A stretch of DNA of 64,000 nucleotides from Eunapius fragilis (GCA_963681505.1 OY811986.1:1291753-1355752), one strand, 5' to 3'; shown: positions 44,263-59,954, counted from the stretch's first letter. Notes: generated by a model from the letters alone, not told the origin. Numbers and translations: made by a program.

Positions 44263-47200
44263 TAATTCCAAATCACCAAATAAGCTAATTACATGTGCTC
44301 ATTATAATACAAGGAAAAAAAAACTATCTCATTATAGGTGACTATGAGCATACACAAATCACATCTCCAATTGGCATGCACAAATGAATCTCAAATGTGA
44401 CACAAATTGTAGGACTTACTCGCTACGGTCACATTTTCCAAGAAAGCCAAAGAACAAGTCCAGGAGTGATAATTTGTGCAATTATAGGGAAATGATACAG
44501 GATGAATACATCACTGAATCTTCACTTAAGCTATGTTAAAATAAGACCATGAAGGAAAATACTCACATCCAACAATGCAATAGACGTATAACTTTTAATC
44601 ATACCATAAACTTTTATACAACAGTTATGTTTCTCTTCCTTAATGGCATCAAGATCATTGATAATTCCAAATCACCAAATAAGCTAATAACATGTGCTCA
44701 TTAAAATACAAGGAAAAAAAAAATCTCAGTACAGGTGCCTCTGAGCATACACCAATCACATCTCCAATTAATATGCACAAATGAACCTCAAATATGACAC
44801 AAATTGTAGGACTTACCATCTACAGTCACATTTTCCAAGAAAGCCAAAGAACAGGTCCAGGAGTGATAATTTGTGTAATTACAGTATAGGGAAAAGATAC
44901 AGGATGAATGCATCACTGAATCTTTACTTAAGAAATGTTAAAATAAGACCATTAACGAAAATACTCACATGCAACAATGCAATAGATTGATAACTTTGTC
45001 CCTACATTTAATCATACCATTAGCTTTTATACATCAGTTATGTTTCTCTTTCTTAATGCCATCTAGATCATTGATAATTCCAAATCTCCAGCAAAGCTAA
45101 TTACATGTGCACATTATAATAAAAGGATACAAAAACCTATCTCATTACAGGTGACTCTGAGCATACACAAATCACATCTCCAATCGACATGCAAAATGAA
45201 TCTCAAATGTGACACGACTTACCTGCTACGGTCACATTTTCCAAGAAAGCCAAAGAACACGTCGAGGAGTGATAATTAGTGCAATTATAGGGAAATGATA
45301 TAAGATAAATACATCACTGAATCTTCACTTAAGCTATGTTAAAATAAGACCATTAAGGAAAACACTCACATGCAACAATGCAATAGACTTATAACTTTAA
45401 ATCATACCACTAAGCTTTTATACATCAGTTATGTTTCTCTTACTAAATGCCATCCAGATCATTGATAATTCAAAATCACCAAATAAGCTAATAACATGTG
45501 CTCATTAAAATACAAGGAAACAAAAAACTATCTCATTACAGGTGACTCAGAGCATACACATATCACATCTCCAATTGACATGCACAAATGAATCTCAAAT
45601 GTGACACAAATTGTAGGATTTACCAACTACGATCACATTTTCCAAGGAAGCCAAAGAACACGTCCAGGAGTGATAATTTGTGCAATTATGGGGAAATGAT
45701 ACAGGATGAATACATCATTGAATCTTCACTTAAGCTATGTTAAAATAAGACCATTAAGGAAAATACTCACATGCAACAATGCAATAGATTGATAACTTTG
45801 TCCCTACATTTATTAAGCTTTTACACATCAGTTATATTTCTCTTACTTAATGCCATCCAGATCATTGAAAATTCCAAATCACCTACAAAGCTAATTAAAT
45901 GTGCTCATTATAATACAACGGAAAAAACACTGTCTCACTACAGGTTACTCTGAGCAAACACAAATCACATCTCCAATTGACATGCACAAATCAATCTCAA
46001 ATGTGACAAAAACTGTAGGACTTACCCACTACGGTCACATTTTCCAAGAAAGCCAAAGAACACGTCCAGGAGTGATAATTTGTGCAATAATAAGGAAACG
46101 ATACAGGATGAATACATCACTGAATCTTCACTTAAGCTATGTTAAAATAAGACCATTAAGGAATATACTCATATGCAGCAATGCAATAGATTGATAACTT
46201 TTAATAATACCATTAAGCTTTTACACATCAGTTATGTTTCTCTTACTTAATGCCATCCAAATCATTGATAATTCCAAATCACCAACAAAGCTAATTACAT
46301 GTTTTCATTATAATACAAGGAAAAAAAAAACTATCTCAATAAAGATGACTCAGAGCATACGCAAATCACATCTCCAATCGCCATGCACAAATGAATCTCA
46401 AATGTGACAAAAATTGTAGGACTTACCTCCTATGGTCACATTTTCCAAGAAAGCCAAAGAACACGTCCAGGAGTGATAATTTGTGCAATTATAGGGAAAT
46501 GATACAGGATGAATACATCACTTAATCTTCACTTAAGCTATGTTAAAACAAGACCATTAAGGAAAACACTCACATGCAACAATTCAATAGATTGACATCC
46601 TTGTCCCTACATTCAACTATACCTTTAAGCTTTTCTACATCAGTTATGTTTCTCTTACTTAATGCCATCCAGATCATTGATAATTCCAAATCACCAAACA
46701 AGCTAATTACATGTGCTCATTATAATACATGGAAAAACACAACAATCTCATTACAGGTGACTAAGAGCATACACAAATCACATCTCCAATTCACATGCAC
46801 AAATGAATCGCAAATGTTACACAAATTGTAGGACTTACCGACTACGGTCACATTTTCCGAGAAAGCCAAAGAACAAGTTCAGAAGTGATGATTTGTGCAA
46901 TTAAAGGGAAATGATAAAGGATGAATACATACTGAATCTTCACTTAAGCTTTGTTAAAATAAGACCATTAACGAAAATAGTCACAAGCAACAATGGAATC
47001 GATTAATGATACCATACAGCTTTTATACATCAGTTATGTTTCTCTTACTTCATGCCATCCAGATTATTGATAATTCCAAATCACCAAGAAGGGTAATTAC
47101 ATGTGCTCATATTATAATACAAGGGAAAAAAAACTATCTCTTTAAAGGTGACAATGAGCATACACAAATCACATCTCCAATTGACATGCACAAATGAATC

Positions 47201-50200
47201 TTAAATGTGACACAAATTGTAGGACTTACCACCTATGGCCACATTATCCAAGAAAGCCAAAGAACACGTCCAGGAGTGATAATTTGTGCAATTATAAGGA
47301 AAAGATACAGGATGAATACATCACTGAATCTTCACTTATGCTATCTTAAAAGAAGACCATTAAGGAAAATACTCACATGCATCAATGCAATAGATTAATC
47401 ATACCATTAAGCTTTTATACATCAGTTGTCTCTGTTACTTAATGCCATCCAGATCATTGATAATTCCAAATCACCAACAAAGCTAGTTACATGTGCTCAA
47501 TATAATACAAGTTAAAAAAAACCATCTCAATACAGGTGACTATGAGCATACACAAATCACATCTCCAATCGACAAGCATAAATTAATCTCAAATGTGACA
47601 CAAATTGTAGGACTTACCAACTACGGTCACATTTTCCAAGAAAGTCAAAGAACACGTCCAGGAGTGATAATTTGTGCAATTATAAGGAAAAGATACAGGA
47701 TGAATACATCACTGAATCTTCACTTATGCTATGTTAAAATAAGACCATTAAGGAAAATACATGTACTCACATGCATCAATGCAATAGATTAATCATACCA
47801 TTAAGCTTTTATACATCAGTTGTTTCTGTTACTTAATGCCATCCAGATCATTGATAATTCCAAATCACCAGCAAAGCTAATTACATGTGCTCATTATAAT
47901 ACAAGTAAAAAAAAAAACCATCTCAATACAGGTGACTCTGAGCATACACAAATCACATCTCCAATCGACATGCACAAATGAATCTCAAATGTGACACAAA
48001 TTGTAGGACTTACCTCCTATGGTCACATTTTCCAAGAAAGCCAAAGAACACGTCCAGGAGTGATAATTTGTGCAATTATAGGGAAATGATACAGGATGAA
48101 TACATCACTGAATCTTCACTTAAGCTATGTTAAAGTAAGACCATTAACAAAAATACACACATGCAACAATGCAATTGATTGATAACTTTTAATAATACCA
48201 TTAAGCTTTTACACATCAGTTATGTTTCTCTTACTTAATGCCATCCAAATCATTGATAATTCCAAATCACCAACAAAGCTAGTTACATGTGCTCAATATA
48301 ATACAAGGGAAAAAAAAACTCAATACAGGTGACTCTGAGCATACGCAAATCACATCTCGAATCGACATGCACAAATGAATCTCAAATGTGACACAAATTG
48401 TAGGACTTACCTCCTACGGTCACATTTTCCAAGAAAGCCAAAGAACACGTCCAGGAGTGATCATTTGTGCAATTATAGGGAAATGATACAGGATGAATAC
48501 ATCACTTAATCTTCACTTAAGCTATGTTAAAATAAGACCATTAAGGAAAATACTCACATGCATCAATGCAATAGATTAATCATACCATTAAGCTTTTATA
48601 CATCAGTTATGTTTCTGTTAATTAATGCCATCCAGATCATTGATAATTCCAAATCACCAACAAAGCTAATTACATGTGCTCATTATAATACAAGTAAAAA
48701 AAAAAACCATCTCAATACAGGTGACTCTGAGCATACACAAATCACATCTCCAATCGACATGCACAAATGAATCTCAAATGTGACACAAATTGTAGGACTT
48801 ACCTCCTATGGTCACATTTTCCAAGAAAGCCAAAGAACACGTCCAGGAGTGATAATTTGTGCAATTATAGGGAAATGATACAGGATGAATACATCACTGA
48901 ATCTTCACTTAAGCTATGTTAAAGTAAGAGCATTAACAAAAATACACACATGCAACAATGCAATAGATTGATAACTTATAATAATACCATTAAGCTTTTA
49001 CACATCAGTTATGTTTCTCATACTTAATGCCATCCAAATCATTGATAATTACAAATCACCAACAAAGCTAGTTAAATGTGCTCATTATAATACAAGGAAA
49101 AAAAAAACTATCTCAATACAGGTGACTCTGAGCATACGCAAATCACATCTCCAATCGACATGCACAAATGAATCTCAAATGTGACACAAATTGTAGGACT
49201 TACCTCCTACGGTCACATTTTCCAAGAAAGCCAAAGAACACGTCCAGGAGTGATAATTTGTGCAATTATGGGGAAATGATACAGGATGAATATATCACTT
49301 AATCTTCACTTAAGCTATGTTAAAATAAGACCATTAAGGAAAATACTCACATGCAACAATGCAATAAATTGACATCCTTGTCCCTACATTCAACTATATC
49401 ATTAAGCTTTTCTACATCAGTTATGTTACTCTTACTTAATGCAATCCAGATCATTGATAATTCCAAATCACCAAATAAGCTAATTACATGTGCTCATTAC
49501 AATACATGGAAAAACACAACAATCTCATTACAGGTGTCTAAGAGCATACACAAATCACATCTCCAATTGACATGCACAAATGAATCTCAAATGTTACACA
49601 AATTGTAGGACTTACCGACTACGGCAACATTTTCCAAGAAAGCCAAAGAACAAGTTCAGAAGTGATGATTTGTGCAATTAAAGGGAAATGATAAAGGATG
49701 AATACATCACTTAATCTTCACTTAAGCTATGTTAAAATAAGACCATTAACGAAAATACTCCCATGCAACAATGCAATGCAAGATAGATAACTTTTAATCA
49801 TACCATCTTTTATACATCAGTTATGTTTCTCTTACTTAATGGCACCCAGATAATTGATAATTCCAAATCACCAAGAAAGCTAATTACATGCGCTCATTAT
49901 AATACAAGGGGAAAAAAAAACATCTCCTATTGACATGCACACATGCACACATGAATCTCAAATGTGACACAAATTGTAGGACTTACCCGCTACGGTCACA
50001 TTTTCCAAGAAAGTCAAAGAACACGTCCGGGAGTGATAATTTGTGCAATTATAAGGAAAAGATACAGGATGAAAACATCACTGGATCTTCACTTAAGCTA
50101 TGTTAAAATAAGACCATTAAGGAAAATGCTCACATGCAACAATGCAATAGACTTATAACTTTAAATCATACCATTAAGCTTTTATACATCAGTTATGTTT

Positions 50201-53200
50201 CTCTTACTTAATGCCATCCAGATCATTGATAATTCTAACGAAAATACTCACATGCAACAATGCAATAGATTGATAACTTCCATTAAGCTTTTACACATCA
50301 GTTATGTTTCTCTTACTTAATGCCATCCAAATCATTGATAATTCCAAATCACCAACAAAGCTAATTACATGTGCTCATTATAATACAAACTATCTCAATA
50401 CAGGTGACTCTGAGCATACGCAAATCACATCTCCAATCGACATGCACAAATGAATCCCAAATGTGACACAAATTGTAGGACTTACCCCCTACAATCACAT
50501 TTTCCAAGAAAGCCAAAGAACACGTCCAGGAGTGATAATTTGTGCAATTATAGGGAAATGATACAGGATGAATACATCACTTAATCTTCACTTAAGATAA
50601 GACCATTAAGGAAAATACTCACATGCAACAATGCAATAGATTGACATCCTTGTCCCTACATTCAACTATACCATTAAGCTTTTCTACATCAGTTATGTTT
50701 CTCTTACTTAATGCCATCCAGATCATTGATAATTCCAAATCACCAAATAAGCTAATTACATGTGCTCATTATAATACATGGAAAAACACAACAATCTCAT
50801 TACAGGTGAGTAAGAGCATACACAAATCACATCTCCAATTGGCATGCACAAATGAATCTCAAATGTGACACAAATTGTAGCACTTACCAACTACGGTCAC
50901 ATTTTCCAAGAAAGCCAAAGAACAAGTTCAGAAGTGATGATTTGTGCAATTAAAGGGAAATGATAAAGGATGAATACATCACTGAATCTTCACTTAAGCA
51001 TTGTTAAAATAAGACCATTAACAAAAATAGTCGCAAGCAACAATGCAATAGATTAATCATACCATAAAGCTTTTATACATAGTTACCATTAACGAAAATA
51101 CTATCATGCAACAGATTGATAACTTTTAATCAAACCATTAAGCTTTTATACATCAGTTATGTTTCTCTTACTTAATGCCATCTAGATCATTGATAATTCC
51201 AAATCACCAACAAAGCTAATTTCATGTACTCATAATAATACAAGGAAAAAAAAAACTATCTCATTACAGGTGACTATGAGCATACACAAATCACATCTCG
51301 AATTGGCATGCACAAATGAATCACAAATGCGACACAAATTGTAGCACTTACCAACTACGGTCACATTTTCCAAGAAAGCCAAAGAACACGTCCAGGAGTG
51401 ATAATTTGTGCAATTATAAGGAAAAGATACAGGATGAAAACATCACTGGATCTTCACTTAAGCTATGTTAAAAAAAGACCATTAAGGAAAATGCTCACAT
51501 GCAACAATGCAATAGACTTATAACTTTAAATCATACCATTAAGCTTTTATACATCAGTTATGTTTCTCTTACTTAATGCCATCCAGATCATTGATAATTC
51601 CAAATCACCAACAAAGCTAATTTCATGTACTCATAATAATACAAGGAAAAAAAAAACTATCTCATTACAGGGGACTATGAGCATACACAAATCACATCTC
51701 CAATTGGCATGCACAAATGAATCACAAATGCGACACAAATTGTAGCACTTACCAACTACGGTCACATTTTCCAAGAAAGCCAAAGAACACGTCCAGGAGT
51801 GATAATTTGTGCAATTATAAGGAAAAGATACAGGATGAAAACATCACTGGATCTTCACTTAAGCTATGTTAAAAAAAGACCATTAAGGAAAATGCTCACA
51901 TGCAACAATGCAATAGTCTTATAACTTTAAATCATACCATTAAGCTTTTATACATCAGTTATGTTTCTCTTACTTAATGCCATCCAGATCATTGATAATT
52001 CCAAATCACCAACAAAGCTAATTTCATGTACTCATAATAATACAAGGAAAAAAAAAACTATCTCATTACAGGTGACTATGAGCATACACAAATCACATCT
52101 CCAATTGGCATGCACAAATGAATCACAAATGCGACACAAATTGTAGCACTTACCAACTACGGTCACATTTTCCAAGAAAGCCAAAGAACACGTCCAGGAG
52201 TGATAATTTGTGCAATTATAAGGAAAAGATACAGGATGAAAACATCACTGGATCTTCACTTAAGCTATGTTAAAATAAGACCATTAAGGAAAATGCTCAC
52301 ATGCAACAATGCAATAGACTTATAACTTTAAATCATACCACTAAGCTTTTATACATCAGTTATGTTTCTCTTACTTAATGCCATCCAGATCATTGATAAT
52401 TCCAAATCACCAAATAAGCTAATTACATGTGCTCATTATAATACAAGGAAACAAAAAACTATCTCATTACAGGTGACTCAGAGCATACACATATCACATC
52501 TCCTATTGACATGCACAAATGAATCTCAAATGTGACACAAATTGTAGGACTTACCCGCTACGGTCACATTTTCCAAGGAAGCCAAAGAACACGTCCAGGA
52601 GTGATAGTTTGTGCAATTATAGGGAAATGATATAGGATGAATACATCACTGAATCTTCACATAAGCTATGTTAAAATAAGACCATTAACGAAAATACTCA
52701 CATGCAACAATGCAATGCAAGATAGATAACTTTTAATCATACCATTAAGCTTTTATGTACATCAGTTATGTTTCTCTTACATCTCATTATAATACAAGGA
52801 AACAAGGAAAATGCTCACATGCAACAATGCAATAGACTTATAACTTTAAATCATACCATTAAGCTTTTATACATCAGTTATGTTTCTCTTACTTAATGCC
52901 ATCCAGATCATTGATAATTCCAAATCACCAAATAAGCTAATTACATGTGCTCATTATAATACATGGAAAAACACAACAATCTCATTACAGGTGACTAAGA
53001 GCATACACAAATCACATCTCCAATTCACATGCACAAATGAATCTCAAATGTTACACAAATTGTAGGACTTACCGACTACGGTCACAAATTCCAAGAAAGC
53101 CAAAGAACAAGTCCAGGAGTGATAATTTGTGCAATTATAGAGAAATGATACAAGATGAATACATCACTGAATCTTCACTTAAGCTATGTTAAAATAAGAC

Positions 53201-56200
53201 CATTAAGGAAATTACTCACATGCAACAATGCAATAGATTGATAACTTTGTCCGTACATTTCATTATAGCATTAAACTTTTATACAACAGTTATGTTTCTC
53301 TTACTAAATGCCATCCAGATCATTGATAATTCTAAATCACCAACAAAATTTACATGCGCTCATTATAATACAAGGAAAAAAAAAACTATCTCAATACAAG
53401 TGACTCTGAGCATACACAAATTATATCTCCAATTTACATGCACAAATGAATCTCAAATGTGACACAAATAGTAGGACTTACCACCTATGGCCACATTTTC
53501 CAAGAAATCAAAGAACACGTCCAGGAGTGACAATTACAGGGAAATGATACAGGATGATTACATTACTGAATCTTTACTTAAGCTATGTTAAAATAAGACC
53601 ATTAAGGAAGATACTCACATCCAACAATGCAATAGATTGATAACTTTGTTCTTACATTTAATCATACCGTTAGCTTTTACATCAGTTATGTTTCTCTTTC
53701 TTAATGCCATCCAGATCATTGATAATTCAAAATCACCAACAAAGCATATTACAAGTGCTCATTATAATACATGGAAAAACACAACTATCTCATTACAGGC
53801 GACTATGAGCATACACAAATCACATCTCCAATTGACATGCACAAATGACTCTCAAATGCAACACAAATTGTAGGACTTACCCGCTATGGTCACATTTTCC
53901 AACAAAGCCAAAGAACACGTCCAGGAGTGATAATTTGTGAAATTATAGGGAAATGATACAGGATGAATACATCACTGAATCGTCACATAAGTCATGTTAA
54001 AATAAGACCATTAAGGAAAATACTCACATGCAACAATGCAATAAATTGACATCCTTGTCCCTACATTCAACTATACCATTAAGCTTTTGTACATCAGTTA
54101 TGTTACTCTTACTTAATGCCATCCAGATCATTGATAATTCCAAATCACCAAATAAGCTAATTACATGTGCTCATTATAATATATGGAAAAACACAACAAT
54201 CTCATTACAGGTGTCTATGAGCATACACAATCACATGTCCAATTGACATGCACAAATGAATCACAAATGTGACACAAATAGTAGGACTTACCGACTACAG
54301 TCACATTTTCCAAGAAAGCCAAAGAACACGTCCAGGAGTGATAATTATAGGGAAATGATACAGGATGAATACATCACTGAATTTTCACTTAAGCTATGTT
54401 AAAATAAGACCATTAAGGAAATTACTCACATGCAGGATGAAAAAATCACTGAATCTTCACTTAACCTCTATCACCCTTTGGTACTCAATCCTGCGCGCGC
54501 GAACCGCAGTGAGCAAGAACTTTTAATCACACCATTAAGCATTTATACACCAGTTACGTTTCCCTTACTTAAAGCCATCCAGATCATTGATAATTCCAAA
54601 TCACCAACAAAAATTACATGTGCTAGACCATTAAGGAAAATACTCACATGCAACAATGCAAAAGATTGATAACTTTGTCCGTACATTTCATTATAGCATT
54701 AAACTTTTATAGAACAGTTATGTTTCTCTTACTTAATGCCGTCCAGATCATTGATAATTCCAAATCACCAACAAAAATTACATGTGCTCATTATAATACA
54801 AGGAGAAAAAAAAAAACTATCTCCTTACAAGTGACTCTGAGCATACACAAATTACATCTCCAATTGACATGCACAAATGAATCTTAAAATGTGACATAAA
54901 TTGAAGGACTTACCCACTACGGTCACATTTTCCAAGAAATCCGAAGAACACGTCCAGGGATGATAATTTGTGCAATTATAGGGAAATAATACAGGATGAA
55001 TAAATCCCTAATTTATCACTTAAGCGATGTTAAAATAAGACCATTAAGGAAAATACTCACATGCAACAATGCAAAAGATTGATAACTTTTAATCATACCA
55101 TTAAGCTTTTATATATCAGTTATGTTTCTCTTACATAATGCCATCCAGATCATTCATAATTCCAAATCACCAACAAAAATTACATGTGCCCATTATAATA
55201 CATGTGCACAAGGGAAAAAAAAGAAAGTCATTACAGGTGACTCCGAGCATACATAAATTACAACTCCAATTGACATACACAAATGAATCTCAAATGTGAC
55301 ACAAACTGCAGGACTTACAAACTACGGTCACATTTTCCAAGAAACCCAAGAACACGTCCAGGAGTGATAATTTGTTCAATTATAACGAAATGATACAGGA
55401 TGAATAAATCACTCATTCTTCACTTAAGCGATGTTAAAATAAGACCATTAAGGAAAATACTCACATGCAACAATGCAAAAGGTTGATAACTTTTAATCAT
55501 ACCATTAAGCTTTTATATATCAGTTATGTTTCTCTTACATAATGCCATCCAGATCATTCATAATTCCAAATCACCAACAAAAATTACATGTGCCCATTAT
55601 AATACATGTGCACAAGGGGAAAAAAAAAAAGTCATTACAGGTGACTCCGAGCATACATAAATTACAACTCCAATTGACATACACAAATGAATCTCAAATG
55701 TGACACAAACTGCAGGACTTACAAACTACGGTTACATTTTCCAAGAAACCCAAGAACACGACCAGGAGTGATAATTTGTTCAATTATAGCAAAATGATAC
55801 AGGATGAATAAATCACTCCTTCTTCACTTAAGCGATGTTAAAATAAGACCGTTAAGGAAAATACTCACATGCAACAATGCAATAGATTGATAACTTCGTC
55901 CCTACATTTAATCATACCATTAAGCTTATATACAAACCATCTCATTACAGGTTACTCTGAGCATACACAAATCACATCTCCAAAAGACATGCACAAATGA
56001 ATCTCAAATGTGACACAAATTGTAGGACTTACCGACTACGGTAACAAATTCCAAGAAAGCCAAAGAACACGTCCAGGAGTGATAATTTGTGCAATTATAG
56101 GGAAATGATACAGGATGAATAAATCACTGAATCGTCATTTAAGCTATGTTAAAATACGACCATGAAGGAAAATACTCACATGTAACAATGCAATAGATTG

Positions 56201-56316
56201 ATAACTTCGTCCCTACATTAAATCATACCATTAAGCTTATATACATTAGTTATGTTTCTCTTACTTAATGCCATCCAGATCATTGATAATTCCAAATCAC
56301 CAACAAAGCTAGTTAC
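44263..56316 (+). repeat. ~400-bp satellite array, main block (about 30 monomers)
   Basis: Landmarks such as ACACAAATCACATCTCCAAT recur every ~380-417 bp. Order in a monomer: ATTAAGCTTTTATACATCAG, CTTACTTAATGCCATCCAGA, TTACATGTGCTCATTATAAT, an A-run, CTCATTACAGGTGACT, ACATGCACAAATGAATCTC, TTTTCCAAGAAAGCC, ACTGAATCTTCACTTAAGC. Nearly identical neighbours at about 51,120-52,370 and 55,070-55,860 show local amplification. Short plus-strand frames of ~61 residues recur only because monomers repeat. Confidence 0.95.
54462..54515. other. Non-satellite insert with GCGCGCGCG
   Basis: About 54 bp (from CCTCTATCACCCTTTGG through GCGCGCGCGAACCGC to GAGCAAG) replace part of a monomer. TTAA occurs directly left and again just right of it. 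Confidence 0.55.
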
Positions 56317-56563
56317 ACAAGTAAAGAAAAACATTCTCTAACGAGAAAGTTGGTGGGATATAGCAAAGGAAGCAAAGGTGGTGTAAAAAGAAGGAGAACA
56401 GTGAAATGAGACAAAAATCCTATATTTAGCACGTGTAAATGTAACAAAAAAGAAGTGCTAAATATAGGATTTACACTTTTCTCAAAACCTTGTTACACCA
56501 CCTTTGCTTCCAATTCCTATATCCCACCAACTTTCTCGTTAGAGAATGTTTTTCTTTACTTGT
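56317..56563. mobile_element. Foldback MITE, HOR copy 1 (shortened)
   Basis: ACAAGTAAAGAAAAACATTC to GAATGTTTTTCTTTACTTGT; the centre is partly deleted compared with the next copies. Confidence 0.9.
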
Positions 56564-57185
56564 TTCCTCTATTTTTTCATTATCACTTCTTATCGATTAT
56601 TAAAACTGGCAAGTGCCCCCCCCCCCCCTCTCCCGAGCTTCAATTACCGCACGAGCAGATGCCCGCTTTTGTTTGGGATCACTGTAAGGAACGCGGGAGA
56701 ATTCTAACTTGTCGTCTGCTCTCCTCTTTTGTTTGCACAATTCTAAATATGCGTAACTGTCGCCATGGGAACGCTTCTATCTAACACTCGGCATTACGTA
56801 ACGATGACGTATGTCCATTTCATGCTTTATTCATATATCTGATGACTGAAGATGTCCTTCCAGGAGATTCTAAAGCGATTGATATAAATTGCGCTCTTTA
56901 AAACCATTCCTATCCGGAGTTATACTCACCCGAGAAGAAGACGACGACGACGGAGAAGATTTGGCCTGGGGACGAGGTAAAACACGAACTTTATTGTTCT
57001 CTTAAAGCAAATAGTTTGAGGACTGGAATAAAGCATCAAAATGACCGTCTTTGCCTTCTGGTTCGATAGCAACAAAGAGCAACACTATCCGTTTCTCGGT
57101 ACGCGAGTTATATGTGGTCGCCATTTTTAATGATATTCACGACCCGGGTCAATTCCTATATAGGAACTACTATCGTAGTTCCAGA
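56564..57185. repeat. ~600-bp HOR module, copy 1
   Basis: From TTCCTCTATTTTTTCATTAT through GCCCGCTTTTGTTTGGGATC and CATTACGTAACGATGAC to a terminal hairpin GGAACTACTATCGTAGTTCC. The minus strand holds a ~69-residue frame starting MATAYNSRTEKRIVL in copies 2-4; copy 1 differs there. It contains CTGGGGACGAG|GTAAAA, a possible splice donor. Confidence 0.75.
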
Positions 57186-57987
57186 TGTGCTCATTAAAAT
57201 ACAAAGAAATAAAAACTATCTCATTACAGGTGACTCTTAACATACACAAATGACATCTCCAATTGACATGCACAAATGAATTACAAATGTGACACAAATT
57301 GTAGGACTTACCTGCTACGGTCACATTTTCCAAGAAAGTCAAAGAACAGGTCCAGGAGTGATAATTTGTGCAATTATAGGGAAAAGAAAGAGGATGAATA
57401 CATCACTGAATCTTAACTAAAGCTATATTGTAAAAAGACCATTAAGGAAAATACTCACATGCAACAATGCAATAAATTGATAACTTTTAATCATACATAA
57501 AGCTTTTATACATCAGTTATATTTCTCTTAATTAATGCCATCCAGATCATTGATAATTCCAAATCACCAAATAAGCTAATTACATGTGCTCATTATAATA
57601 CAAGGAAGAAAAAAACTCCAGGTGTCTCTGAGCATACACAAATCACATCTCCATAAGATATGTACAAATTATTCACAAATGTGACATACATTGTAGGACT
57701 TACCGACTACGGTCACAAATTCCAAGTAAATCCAAGAACACGTCCAGGAGTGATAATTTGAGTAATTATAGAGAAATGATACAGGATAAATACATCACTG
57801 AATCTTCACTTAAGCTATGTTAAAATAAGATCGTTAAGGAAAATACTGACATGCAACAATGGAATAGATTGATAACTTCGTCCCTACATTTAATCATACC
57901 ATTAAGCTTTTATACATCAGTTATGTTTCTCTTACTTAATGCCATCCAGATCATTGATAATTCCAAATCACCAACAAAGCTAGTTAC

Positions 57988-58273
57988 ACAAGTAAAGAAA
58001 AACATTCTCTAACGAGAAAGTTGGTGGGATATAGGCATTAGAAGCAAAGGTGGTATAAAAAGGAGGGGAACAAGGTTTTGAGAAAAGGGTAAATGAGACA
58101 AAAATTCTATATTTAGCACGTGAAAATGTAACAGAAAAGAAGTGCTAAATATAGGATTTTTGTCTCGTTTACCCTTTTCTCAAAACCTTGTTCCCCTCTA
58201 TTTTACACCACCATTGCTTCCAATTCCTATATCCCACCAACTTTCTCGTTAGAGAATGTTTTTCTTTACTTGT
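57988..58273. mobile_element. Foldback MITE, HOR copy 2
   Basis: Full-length near-palindrome with arms meeting near TAGCACGTGAAAATGT. Confidence 0.9.
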
Positions 58274-58878
58274 TTCCTCTATTTTTTTATTATCATTTTT
58301 AATACTGGCAAGTGCCCCCCCACCCCCCTCCGCTTCAATTACCGCCATGAGCAGATGCCCGCTTTTGTTTGGGATCACTGTAAGGAACGCGGGAGAATTC
58401 TAACTCGTCGTCTGCTCTCCTCTTTTGTTTGCACAATTCTAAATATGCATAAGTGTCACCATGGGAACGCTTCCATCTAACACCAGGCATTACGTAACGA
58501 TGACCTATGTCCGTTTCATGCTTTATTCATATATCTGATAACTGAAGATGTCCTGCCAGGAGATTCTAAAGCGATTGGTATAAATTGCGCTCTTTAAAAC
58601 CATTCCTATCCGGAGTTATACTCACCCGAGAAGAAGAAGACGACGACGACGGAGAAGATTTGGCCTGGGGACGAGGGAAAACACGAACTTTTTTGTTCTC
58701 TTAAAGCAAACAGTTTGAGGACTGGAATAAAATGACCGTCTTTGCCTTCTGGTTCGATAGCAACAAAGAGTAACACTATCCGTTTCTCGGTACGCGAGTT
58801 ATACGCGGTCGCCATTTTTTAATGATATTCACGACCCGGGTCAATTCCTATATAGGAACTACTATCGTAGTTCCTGAT
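58274..58878. repeat. ~600-bp HOR module, copy 2
   Basis: Same content as copy 1. The minus-strand frame 58,606-58,815 (MATAYNSRTEKRIVLLFVAI) is open. It ends GTAGTTCCTG before satellite resumes at ATGTGCTCATT. Confidence 0.8.
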
Positions 58879-59669
58879 GTGCTCATTGAAAAAAAAAACT
58901 ATCTCATTACAGGTGACTCTTAACATACACAAATGACATCTCCAATTGACATGCACAAATGAATCTCAAATGTGACACAAATTGTAGGACTTACCCGCTA
59001 CGGTCACATTTTCCAAGAAAGTCAAAGAACAGGTCCAGGAGTGATAATTTGTGCAATTATAGGGAAAAGAAAGAGGATGAATACATCACTGAATCTTCAC
59101 TAAAGCTATATTTTAAAAAGACCATTAAGGAAAACACTCACATGCAACAATGCAATAAATTGATAACTTTTAATCATACATAAAGCTTTTATACATCGGT
59201 TATATTTCTCTTAATTAATGCCATCCAGATCATTGATAATTCCAAATCACCAAATAAGCTAATTACATGTGCTCATTACAACACAAGGAAGAAAAAAACT
59301 CCAGGTGTCTCTGAGCATACACAAATCACATCTCCAAAAGATAAGTACAAATGATTCACAAATGTGACATACATTGTAGGACTTACCGACTACGGTCACA
59401 AATTCCAAGTAAACCCAAGAACACGTCCAGGAGTGATAATTTGAGTAATTATAGAGAAATGATACAGGATAAATACATCACTGAATCTTCACTTAAGCTA
59501 TGTTAAAATACGACCATTAAGGAAAATACTCACATGTAACAATGCAATAGATTGATAACTTTGTCCCTACATTAAATCATACATTAAGCTTTTATACATT
59601 AGTTACGTTTCTTTTACTTAATGCCATCCAGATCATTGATAATTCCAAATCACCAACAAAGCTAGTTAC

Positions 59670-59954
59670 ACAAGTAAAGAAAAACATTCTCTAACGAGAA
59701 AGTTGGTGGGATATAGGCATTAGAAGCAAGGTGGTATAAAAAGGAGGGGAACAAGGTTTTGAGAAAAGGGTAAATGAGACAAAAATTCTATATTTAGCAC
59801 GTGAAAATGTAACAGAAAAGAAGTGCTAAATATTAGATTTTTGTCTCGTTTACCCTTTTCTCAAAACCTTGTTCCCCTCTATTTTACACCACCATTGCTT
59901 CCAATTCCTATATCCCACCAACTTTCTCGTTAGAGAATGTTTTTCTTTACTTGT
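59670..59954. mobile_element. Foldback MITE, HOR copy 3
   Basis: Nearly identical to copy 2 (for example TAAATATTAGATTTTTG instead of TAAATATAGGATTTTTG). Confidence 0.9.

Noticed and set aside
40040..56316. Regularly spaced repeats considered as a CRISPR array
   Set aside because: Repeat units are ~400 bp and contiguous with no unique spacers, in a eukaryotic context.
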